A model generated the notes under the pieces. It was not told the origin of the DNA. It saw nothing but the letters and a program-made list of their open reading frames with translations, and did not search any database. This document shows positions 1 through 6,309 of a stretch of DNA of 14,173 bases, in pieces; within the stretch, counting starts at the first letter, position 1; each line of letters opens with the position of its first letter. Location of the stretch: positions 1 through 14,173 of the forward strand of contig JANNND010000597.1 of assembly GCA_031398365.1 (NCBI GenBank). Direction: 5' to 3'. The DNA is from JAFDVL01 sp031398365 (GTDB taxonomy: Bacteria; Acidobacteriota; Blastocatellia; RBC074). Position numbers and translations under genes: made by a program.

Positions 1-61
1 GCTGCGCTTAGGCTTTTGGCTTCATCCGATTTGAGCAATCCACCATTTTCAAGGAGTCCCA

Positions 62-937
62 ATGAAATTTTCCATGCATAACTGGATGCGTCCAGAACCG
101 ATTGAAACCACGCTTGAGCGCCTGCATCGCTACGGCTACGACGGCATTGAAATCAGCGGCGAGCCGGAACGATTCAACACGAAAAAGGTGCGCAAGTTGC
201 TCGACAAATACAAGCTGGAATGTTGGGGCAGCGTGACGTTGATGTTTGCGGGGCGCGACCTGATTCATACCGATAAATATGTGCGCCTCGCCTCGATTCA
301 ATACATGAAAGATTGCCTCAAAATGGTGAAGCAATTGGACGGCAAAATGCAGTGCATCGTGCCTTCGACAGTTGGCAAAGTGAAGCCGCTGGCCGCGCCC
401 GAAGAAGAGTGGAAATGGGCGGTCGAAGGGTTGAAAGAAGTCACCGATTACGCCGATAAATTCGGCCTGCTCTGCGGCATCGAACCGCTGAATCGCTTCG
501 AGACATACTTCATCAATCGCCACGATCAGGCGCTGCTGTTGGCCCACGATGTCGGCAACGATTGCCGCGTCGTGCTGGACGCCTTTCACCTCAACATTGA
601 AGAAGTTGACCCGCTGGCCGCGATTCGCAATGTCGGCAAAAAGCTGCTGGACTTTCACGTTGCCGACAATAACAGAATGCCCGCTGGCTTAGGCCGTCTG
701 GATTGGGAAGCCATCATTGACACGCTGAAATCCATCAAATTCAAAGGCCGCCTGAGCGGTGAATTTGTCATCCCGATGGATCGCACGCCCCTTGCCAAAG
801 CGAGCGAAACGAAAGAAGCAGACGGCGACGATGCCACCCTGAAATTCATTCAGGAACACGGCTCTGGCCTGATTAGCGCGGCAGATTATGACCGCGCGAC
901 CGAACAGAATATCAATCACATCAAGAAGTTTTTGTAA
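62..937 (+). CDS. Sugar phosphate isomerase/epimerase (TIM barrel, D-tagatose 3-epimerase-like)
   Basis: A complete 291-residue protein of the xylose isomerase-like TIM-barrel family, which holds ketose 3-epimerases, hydroxypyruvate isomerase and inosose-type enzymes. Four likely metal ligands are visible: E141 (in GIEPLNRFE), D173 (in VLDAFH), H199 (in DFHVADNNR) and E234 (in SGEF). Their spacings (32, 26 and 35 residues) closely follow the Glu-Asp-His-Glu metal site of D-tagatose/D-psicose 3-epimerases; H176 and R205 are the companion substrate-side residues. There is no signal peptide, so it should be cytoplasmic. The ATG follows AAGGAG at a good distance, which fixes the start. It stands alone on the plus strand and converges on the AT-rich ATPase gene. 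The metal-dependent isomerase/epimerase class is secure; the substrate cannot be told from sequence. Confidence 0.88.
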   Translation: MKFSMHNWMRPEPIETTLERLHRYGYDGIEISGEPERFNTKKVRKLLDKYKLECWGSVTLMFAGRDLIHTDKYVRLASIQYMKDCLKMVKQLDGKMQCIVPSTVGKVKPLAAPEEEWKWAVEGLKEVTDYADKFGLLCGIEPLNRFETYFINRHDQALLLAHDVGNDCRVVLDAFHLNIEEVDPLAAIRNVGKKLLDFHVADNNRMPAGLGRLDWEAIIDTLKSIKFKGRLSGEFVIPMDRTPLAKASETKEADGDDATLKFIQEHGSGLISAADYDRATEQNINHIKKFL

Positions 938-949
938 GCGGGAATTTCA

Positions 950-1072
950 GCGCCAGCGGCGTGAGATATGTATAGAACTGGATGGTTTGCACTCTCAAGC
1001 TCCAGCGGAGCGACATTCCATATTCCGCTCCGTACGGAGCTTGGCAATTGATAGTGACTTATGGCTATCAAT
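950..1072. repeat. Cluster of short hairpins between convergent genes
   Basis: The 183-base gap between the epimerase and the ATPase contains four inverted repeats in a row. They are CGCC-agc-GGCG (951-961), GCTCC-agc-GGAGC (999-1011), the perfect 14-base palindrome GCTCCGTACGGAGC (1027-1040), and an 8-bp stem ATTGATAG/CTATCAAT with a 10-base loop (1047-1072). The first two share the CC-agc-GG core, and the second and third share GCTCC/GGAGC, which suggests related units of a dispersed REP-like intergenic repeat. They could also act as 3' structures for the two converging transcripts, though no strong T-run follows. The family assignment is inference. Confidence 0.45.
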
Positions 1073-1120
1073 ATTGTGCGCCTACGCGACCAAATGTAAA
1101 TCCAAACCATGCAAGAAGCT

Positions 1121-2917
1121 TTATTGATGCCTACCTTCTTGAATTTCTCTAAAAAGAGTTACGATATCAACTGATACGAAGCCAGGAAAATCATCTATAA
1201 TTTTCGCAATGATTTCGTTTTTCAAGGCCCCTTCGTTTTTGTGCCTATTGAGTTGAGGATACGTGTTTTTAAGTAAGCTTTCTAACTTGTGACCATTGGT
1301 CTGAATATACCACGTTGGAAGTGAAATGCGCCGACCGCAAAGGTACTCCACATCAATGCTATCTGCGCTCATGCTTTCAGTATTTTTTTGAGCAATTGAG
1401 GTAATGATGCAATCTGCTATATCTTGTAATTTCTCATTACTAAACTCAGAGAACTTCATATAAGTTTCACTATCTTGCAACCCTATATCAGCATTTTTGA
1501 TGATTTTGTCCCGAAGAAGTAAGATTGCGATAAGAATCGGATCGAAGAGATAACTCTCGATACTATATCGTTTCCCTTGGCCTAGGACGCGGAGTTGGCC
1601 TACGGCGACATTCTTCAAGTCCCAATCAATGATCCCATATATCCACTTATTCCCGCCTTTCGATAGCAATTGGACAATATCCCGAACTTGATCGCAGTTC
1701 CCACTATTGCCAATTCCAGAAGATATGAAAGTGAGCGAGATAGCTACGTCCAAATGTGACTTAACCCGTTCGTATAATCCCTCGTAGAACCGTACGTCAT
1801 TATCACTCTCAACGAAAACCTGCCGACGATTCTCATAAAGCACGCTAAGTGTGGGCACACCAGTTGTAAGGAGTTGGAGCGCCTTATCTTTCGATACCTT
1901 CGTAATCTCCGGCTCAGTTTGATTCGTCATGAGAAAAATTGACTCCTCCGATGTGAGCGCAACTGTTGATGGAGAATGTGTTGTCATGATCACGCGAACC
2001 CCCTTGTCGCGCACTAACACATTTTGCACAACATCGAGAAACTGTTTCGCCATTGAGGGATGCAAATGGGCATCTGGCTCATCAAGCAATAATACTTTAG
2101 GAAACTCTATGGTTCCTTTTGCCTGATAAAGCGCAAGAATAAGTGAAATTATTACTTTCTCGCCCGATGACAAATCGGTAAAGAGTATCTCTGTCTGCTT
2201 ATGACGATGAATAAGCTTTGCTTCGAATTCGGCATTTGGGGTGGAAGTTTTAGGCACATTTACTTCGTAATCAAACTTTGCTTCTGCAATAATCTGATTG
2301 AGCGTTTCCCAAGGAGGTGGCCCGTATTGTTTGAGAAATTCTTCTGTTTTTAGATATTCGTAAGAAGCGCCATCTTGACTAAGAGTCCGATTGACAGCAT
2401 TGTTAAATTGCTCATTTGCATACCACTTGAATATCTTAGAAACGTCTGTCCTAAAAATAGCCGGTTCCTCATCATGCAAAACATAATGCCTTGAAGCTTC
2501 TTCCTTACTAAGATCATAAATCTCTTTGTTAAGCGACCTCGCAATTCGCATAAGTGTAGCGGCTGCGGGATTAGTGCGACAGAAGTGGTTTACATCAAAA
2601 TGCGCGAGTTCCGCCCTCTTCTGCTTAATGGAATCAAGGGTGGGGTATAGGTCTCTCATCCCTCTGTTGTTGAGGGAATCTGCTGAAATCCGAGAATTTT
2701 CCCGAGGGGTGAGTGCATTATGATCAGCAAAAAAAATAGGCTTGAGTTCATTGCCCTTGCCATCTATTACGCGAACCATCTCATTGTTGATAGCTTCGAG
2801 TAACTGTGTCTTTCCCGATCCGTTTATCCCGGATAGAACCACGAAATTCGGCAGACGGCCTGGAGTCGTAAGTGATGTTATTGATTTGTAACGGGTATTG
2901 AAGGTGAGATTCATCAT
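1121..2917 (-). CDS. ABC/OLD-type ATPase fused to a TOPRIM (DUF4435-like) domain, putative anti-phage protein
   Basis: A complete 598-residue protein. The N-terminal part is an SMC/ABC-type ATPase: Walker A GINGSGKT at 30-37, a long insertion to about 240, the ABC-signature-like LSSGEK at 249-254, Walker B with VLLLDEPDAHLHP at 275-287 and the switch histidine in TTHSP (312-316). From about 365 a second domain begins with VFVESDNDVRFYE (E370, D372, D374), then DWD at 431-433 and IESYL at 453-457. This is the acidic pattern of TOPRIM/DUF4435 domains. OLD nucleases and PARIS (AriA ATPase plus AriB TOPRIM, sometimes fused) share the layout, so defence is a reasonable inference, unproven. Composition is clearly AT-richer than its neighbours (19 G+C of 60 at 1441-1500), a sign of transfer. 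The start is one of two adjacent ATGs; GGAAGG lies rather far upstream. Confidence 0.85.
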   Translation of the reverse strand: MMNLTFNTRYKSITSLTTPGRLPNFVVLSGINGSGKTQLLEAINNEMVRVIDGKGNELKPIFFADHNALTPRENSRISADSLNNRGMRDLYPTLDSIKQKRAELAHFDVNHFCRTNPAAATLMRIARSLNKEIYDLSKEEASRHYVLHDEEPAIFRTDVSKIFKWYANEQFNNAVNRTLSQDGASYEYLKTEEFLKQYGPPPWETLNQIIAEAKFDYEVNVPKTSTPNAEFEAKLIHRHKQTEILFTDLSSGEKVIISLILALYQAKGTIEFPKVLLLDEPDAHLHPSMAKQFLDVVQNVLVRDKGVRVIMTTHSPSTVALTSEESIFLMTNQTEPEITKVSKDKALQLLTTGVPTLSVLYENRRQVFVESDNDVRFYEGLYERVKSHLDVAISLTFISSGIGNSGNCDQVRDIVQLLSKGGNKWIYGIIDWDLKNVAVGQLRVLGQGKRYSIESYLFDPILIAILLLRDKIIKNADIGLQDSETYMKFSEFSNEKLQDIADCIITSIAQKNTESMSADSIDVEYLCGRRISLPTWYIQTNGHKLESLLKNTYPQLNRHKNEGALKNEIIAKIIDDFPGFVSVDIVTLFREIQEGRHQ

Positions 2918-3034
2918 TGGACTTTAGGCTTCCTTTCCACCAGCTATTTTGGCAATAATTGTGGTAATAACCGCCTCTCCCTTAGGTCTTGAGGTTTCCT
3001 TCGAAGGCGATGAAAGTGCTGGCAAGCGAGGGTT

Positions 3035-3892
3035 TCACCGATCCAACATTTTGACGCGACGTTCGTCTATGGGTTTGGCAAACAATCGTTTGAAAAAGCC
3101 GGGCTTTTCTTTGGTGAGCAATCGTTTGATGGCGGGCATTGTGCGGCGCGCGGCTTCTTCACCGGCTTTGATCAGGTCGGCGGCTTTGGATAAATCGTCG
3201 GGGGCAAAGGAGCCGACCCGTGGGCTGACGACGACATCGGCATCTTGATACAAATACGTCACGGAACTGCGGCCCATGATCGAAAGCGATTGCGACATGA
3301 TCGTGAAGATATTGGTCGGCGGGGCTATCGGACGGCCTTCGGAATTGACGTCTACGGCAATGACAATATCCGCGCCCATACCGCGCGCCACTGAGGCGGG
3401 CAAGTGGCCGACGACGCCGCCATCCACCATCATGCGTCCATTGACCATCACGGGAATGAAGTAGCACGGGATCGCACAACTGGCGCGCACAGCCAGCGGG
3501 ATGTCGCCGTCGGTAAAGACAACCATTTTCCCGGCTTGCAAATCGGTGGCGACGATGCCGAGCGGGATGCGGGTTTGGTCAAAGCGGCTGACGGGCAACG
3601 TTTTTTTCAGAAAGCTTTCGGTGCGCTCGCTGTTATAAAAGCCCAGTCGCGAAACAGTGACGCGCCCCAGATCATTCCACGTCATGGTGCAAGCCAGATG
3701 CTCAATTTCATCCGGCGTCATCCCGGCGGCATAACACGCGCCAGCCAAAGCACCGGCACTCGTACCGGCGATTAAGTCTATCGGGATGCCATTTTTTTCC
3801 AACTCCCGCAACACGCCTACGTGCGCCATACCACGCGCAACGCCGCCGCCTAATGCGATGCCAACCACTGGTCTTTTGTCATTGCTTGCCAT
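3035..3892 (-). CDS. Patatin-like phospholipase (RssA/YlbK type)
   Basis: A 285-residue patatin-family serine hydrolase. The glycine-rich oxyanion loop GGGVARG is at 15-21, the nucleophile elbow GTSAG at 43-47 (S45) and the catalytic aspartate in DGG at 157-159 (D157), forming the Ser-Asp dyad used to hydrolyse acyl esters of phospholipids. There is no signal peptide or clear membrane segment, as in bacterial RssA-like proteins. It follows the carboxypeptidase gene by 70 bases on the same strand, with a hairpin between. Its composition matches the window background, unlike the ATPase gene 117 bases downstream. GGAGGG lies about 12 bases before the ATG, a long spacing, so the start is probable rather than certain. 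The true lipid substrate is unknown. Confidence 0.9.
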   Translation of the reverse strand: MASNDKRPVVGIALGGGVARGMAHVGVLRELEKNGIPIDLIAGTSAGALAGACYAAGMTPDEIEHLACTMTWNDLGRVTVSRLGFYNSERTESFLKKTLPVSRFDQTRIPLGIVATDLQAGKMVVFTDGDIPLAVRASCAIPCYFIPVMVNGRMMVDGGVVGHLPASVARGMGADIVIAVDVNSEGRPIAPPTNIFTIMSQSLSIMGRSSVTYLYQDADVVVSPRVGSFAPDDLSKAADLIKAGEEAARRTMPAIKRLLTKEKPGFFKRLFAKPIDERRVKMLDR

Positions 3893-3938
3893 AAGTAACT
3901 GTTGCCCTCCGCGCGCATTCTAAAGCAAAAAGCCCAGC

Positions 3939-3961
3939 GAGTCTGTAGAGTTTATAGACTC
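3939..3961 (-). terminator. Possible intrinsic terminator after the carboxypeptidase gene
   Basis: Immediately after the dacB-like stop codon, the minus strand has a 9-bp stem with one mismatch (arms 3953-3961 and 3939-3947, outer six pairs GAGTCT/AGACTC). It is followed after about seven bases by a run of five T. The shape suits a weak terminator or attenuator ahead of the patatin gene. The offset of the T-run lowers confidence. Confidence 0.4.
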
Positions 3962-3962
3962 T

Positions 3963-5606
3963 TCACAACTCGCTTTCATACTCCGCCAGCAACACGCAAA
4001 TTTGATCGAAGATGCCTGTCAAATCTGCGCCTGCGCCGGTGTAATTGTTGCCCATCAAACTAATAATCAGCATTTGGCCCTGCTTCGTCGTGACGTAGCC
4101 GGACAGGGCGCGCACATAGGTCAGGCTGCCGGTTTTCGCCTGCACTTTGCCTTCGGCGGCGGTGCCTTTCATGCGGCGGCGCAACGTGCCTTCCCCCGCG
4201 ACAGGCAGCGAGGCCCGATATATCGCGAAGTGCGGATGCCGGGACATAAATAACAAAAGCTGTGATGTCGCACGCGGCGAAACTAAGTCCTGTCGCGCCA
4301 GCCCGGAGCCATCGCGCAAACTTAACGTGGACACATCCACACCCGCTTTGGTCAAGAATTGTTTCAGCACCTCAAGGCCGCGCGCTTCGCTGGATTTGGG
4401 GCGACCATATTCATTGAGTTCGCGGCGCGCGCCGCGCAATTCCAGACGCGTCTGTTCACCCAATTGCCGCAGCATGATTTCCGTGTGCAAATTCTGGCTC
4501 TCTTTGTTGATGACTTTCAGCAAGGTGGCGAGCGGCTGCGATTCGATGAAAGCGAGTTCAGAGAGCTTTGCTTCATCCAATGGCTCAAGGCCTCTGGCTA
4601 CGGCATCCACACGCTTGACTTGCCCGGTGACGCGAATGCCGCGCCGGGCGAGCGCCTCTTTGAAAAGCGTAGCCGCAAAGCGCGCCGGGTCGTGGATGGC
4701 GATTTCGTCGGAAAAATCTTTCGCGGCGACAGGGATCGTGCCGAAGAATTCGACTTCGTTGCTGCCGAGCGGACGATGGATGCCGAGATGTGTTTTGCCA
4801 TCACTGCCATTGCCCGTGGTCGCGTGGTTGACGATTTTGACGTAAGAGGTAAGCGGGCGCATCGTAATCAGCGGCGGCAAACCGGCGCGCGCGGCGGGCT
4901 TCACCGTAAAGGTGACCGCATTGTCATTGACCGTCAACGCGCTGACCGCCGCGCCGTAGTAATACTGCAAATCTTCCCACGACCAACTGGCTCCCAACCC
5001 TGCTGTCGCAAAGTAACTGTCATCGCCAATAACATCGCCCGCAATCACCCTGATCCCACGCGCTTGCAATTGATCGGCCAGCTTTTCCAGCGCGGTGATT
5101 TTGTCAGCGGCGGTGAATTCATCCAACGGATTTGGTTTGCCCTCAGCGTTGAGATCAAAGCGGGCCGATAAATTCGGATCACCGCGCCCATACAAAATCA
5201 CATTGCCTTGCAGGACGTTGCGATTGATCTTACCGGCGGCGTACACGGACGTTTTGAATTTGTAGTCCGCCCCTAAAGCGTCCAACGTCGCGGCGGTGGT
5301 GTACAACTTCATATTCGACGCAGGCATAAATACTTTGTCCACATCACGCTCCAAAACCGGGCGACCCGCACTGTTGATGATGCGAATGCCCCAGCGTGCA
5401 TGAGCAAATTTCGGCTGTTCCAACAGGGCCGTGATGCGCGCCTGAAGTTCGGCGGGCGATTGGGGTTTGGCTTCGACGGGAACAGCAACGACGGCCTGTT
5501 GCGCAAACGCCGGGAGCGCGTGCAAGAGCAGTGCCAATAGTAAGCATTTGGCTGCAATTTTATGGGTAATTTGACGAAAGACAGGACGTTTTGTGGGAAT
5601 CATCAT
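3963..5606 (-). CDS. dacB: D-alanyl-D-alanine carboxypeptidase/endopeptidase (peptidase S13, PBP4 family)
   Basis: A 547-residue exported penicillin-binding protein. A signal peptide is visible: basic N-terminus, hydrophobic run CLLLALLLHALP at 21-32 and a likely cleavage after AFA (residue 35). The three active-site motifs are present in order: SNMK at 97-100 (acylated serine S97, K100), SQN at 370-372 and KTG at 491-493. The large insert between the first two motifs is typical of S13 enzymes. The conserved DGSGLAR motif at 432-438 also fits. It should trim or cross-cut peptidoglycan stem peptides in the periplasm. Length is slightly above E. coli PBP4 (about 477 residues), partly because of a linker after the signal. 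Two adjacent ATGs begin the frame and no strong ribosome binding site precedes them. The patatin gene lies downstream. Confidence 0.93.
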   Translation of the reverse strand: MMIPTKRPVFRQITHKIAAKCLLLALLLHALPAFAQQAVVAVPVEAKPQSPAELQARITALLEQPKFAHARWGIRIINSAGRPVLERDVDKVFMPASNMKLYTTAATLDALGADYKFKTSVYAAGKINRNVLQGNVILYGRGDPNLSARFDLNAEGKPNPLDEFTAADKITALEKLADQLQARGIRVIAGDVIGDDSYFATAGLGASWSWEDLQYYYGAAVSALTVNDNAVTFTVKPAARAGLPPLITMRPLTSYVKIVNHATTGNGSDGKTHLGIHRPLGSNEVEFFGTIPVAAKDFSDEIAIHDPARFAATLFKEALARRGIRVTGQVKRVDAVARGLEPLDEAKLSELAFIESQPLATLLKVINKESQNLHTEIMLRQLGEQTRLELRGARRELNEYGRPKSSEARGLEVLKQFLTKAGVDVSTLSLRDGSGLARQDLVSPRATSQLLLFMSRHPHFAIYRASLPVAGEGTLRRRMKGTAAEGKVQAKTGSLTYVRALSGYVTTKQGQMLIISLMGNNYTGAGADLTGIFDQICVLLAEYESEL

Positions 5607-5645
5607 GATAGTTTTGCGGACTTGGTTTTGCGCCTCGGCAAGAGG

Positions 5646-5674
5646 TTGACATTTACGGATAAGAACAGAATAAT
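5646..5674 (+). promoter_or_regulatory. Sigma-70-type promoter, plus strand
   Basis: TTGACA (5646-5651) and AATAAT (5669-5674, five of six matches to TATAAT) are separated by exactly 17 bases. It points toward the response regulator gene and lies inside the 230-base divergent region. Transcription would start near 5681, leaving an untranslated leader of about 155 bases. I see no clear matching promoter for dacB on the other strand. Confidence 0.6.
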
Positions 5675-5836
5675 GCCGCGCCCCTGATAGAACTTGTCAG
5701 CTAAAGTTACCGAAAAAGAGCGACGAACTCAACGGGTTGACAGAGTCTTCCGCTATTACTTTTGCCTTCCCCCGCTTGAGTTATCTTCCCTGTGCAGTGT
5801 CATTTTCCAATTTCGCCCCGCTGAGACCATCTGGAG

Positions 5837-6232
5837 ATGTGTGAAGAGTTTATGGTGTTGGTGATCGAAGACGATCTGAGCACCCGCAATGTCATCGCTT
5901 CTGTGTTGCGCGCTGATGGTGTCGCCACAGATGTTGCCGATGGCTATCAATCCGGCCTGCAAGCGTTCGCGCCCGGCAAATATCAGGTCGCCATTATAGA
6001 TAATCAATTGGGTGATGGGATCGGCACCGAGTTGTGCCGTGAGTTGCGCACTCTTGACCCTGCTGTAAAGGTGTTTTTATTTGCCGGAGCCAGTGAAGAC
6101 GTACGGCTCGAAGCCTTATCCGCCGGTGTGGTTGAGGTACTGCAAAAACCCTATGACCTGTCGAAACTGGCCTTTCTGGCCAAGCGGGAAGCACACCGCA
6201 CTGACCCGGCAACAGGCCCTTTGATGAACTGA
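5837..6232 (+). CDS. Single-domain response regulator (receiver domain only)
   Basis: A 131-residue CheY-like receiver with no output domain. Visible are the acidic pocket E11-D12-D13 in VIEDD, the phospho-acceptor D55 in AIIDNQLGDG and the conserved lysine K104 followed by proline in LQKPY. The usual Thr/Ser switch position after the fourth strand appears to be alanine (A83 in FLFAGAS), which may alter the phosphorylation-dependent switch. No histidine kinase is nearby, so partner and output are unknown; it may work by protein contact. The start is uncertain. GGAG directly abuts the ATG at 5837, which is too close, while GAAGAG stands just before the in-frame ATG at 5852 and GTG at 5855. The gene converges on the clp gene across a strong hairpin. 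Confidence 0.85.
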   Translation: MCEEFMVLVIEDDLSTRNVIASVLRADGVATDVADGYQSGLQAFAPGKYQVAIIDNQLGDGIGTELCRELRTLDPAVKVFLFAGASEDVRLEALSAGVVEVLQKPYDLSKLAFLAKREAHRTDPATGPLMN

Positions 6233-6247
6233 GCTGAGCGCGGGGGA

Positions 6248-6292
6248 GATAAAAGAAAGGCTGCGAGTGTTGCTCGCAGCCTTTCTTTTATC
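6248..6292. terminator. Bidirectional intrinsic terminator with perfect 20-bp stem
   Basis: A perfect 20-bp inverted repeat (arms 6248-6267 and 6273-6292) encloses the 5-base loop TGTTG. The inner part of the stem is GC-rich (GGCTGCGAG) and the outer part is A-rich on one arm and T-rich on the other. Each transcript therefore reads a GC hairpin followed by CTTTCTTTTATC. It lies between the stops of the converging response regulator and clp genes, 15 bases after one and 17 after the other. Confidence 0.92.
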
Positions 6293-6309
6293 GCTATCTC
6301 TTGTTTTGC

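Noticed and set aside
8..658. A 216-codon minus-strand frame opposite the epimerase gene
   Set aside because: The plus-strand frame has the four metal ligands and a good ribosome binding site; the antisense frame shows no motif.
888..1127. A plus-strand 79-codon frame overlapping the epimerase end and the hairpin cluster
   Set aside because: It overlaps a real gene end, runs through hairpin repeats and has no ribosome binding site or protein-like pattern.
2998..3007. Palindrome CCTTCGAAGG upstream of the ATPase gene as an operator
   Set aside because: A single 10-base palindrome with no second copy or adjoining promoter is easily due to chance.
1121..3892. Patatin phospholipase plus ATPase-TOPRIM gene as a two-gene defence system (CBASS-like CapV idea)
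   Set aside because: No nucleotide cyclase is present, the patatin has the motifs of housekeeping RssA-type proteins, and the two genes differ in composition and are 117 bases apart.
4147..5171. Long open frames (232 and 270 codons) on the plus strand opposite the carboxypeptidase gene
   Set aside because: They are antisense shadows of a gene with clear S13 motifs. Their translations are rich in Arg, Ala and Ser with no recognisable domain.
5737..5765. A second TTGACA in the divergent region as a promoter
   Set aside because: At spacings of 15 to 19 bases only poor -10 candidates such as TTTTGC are present.
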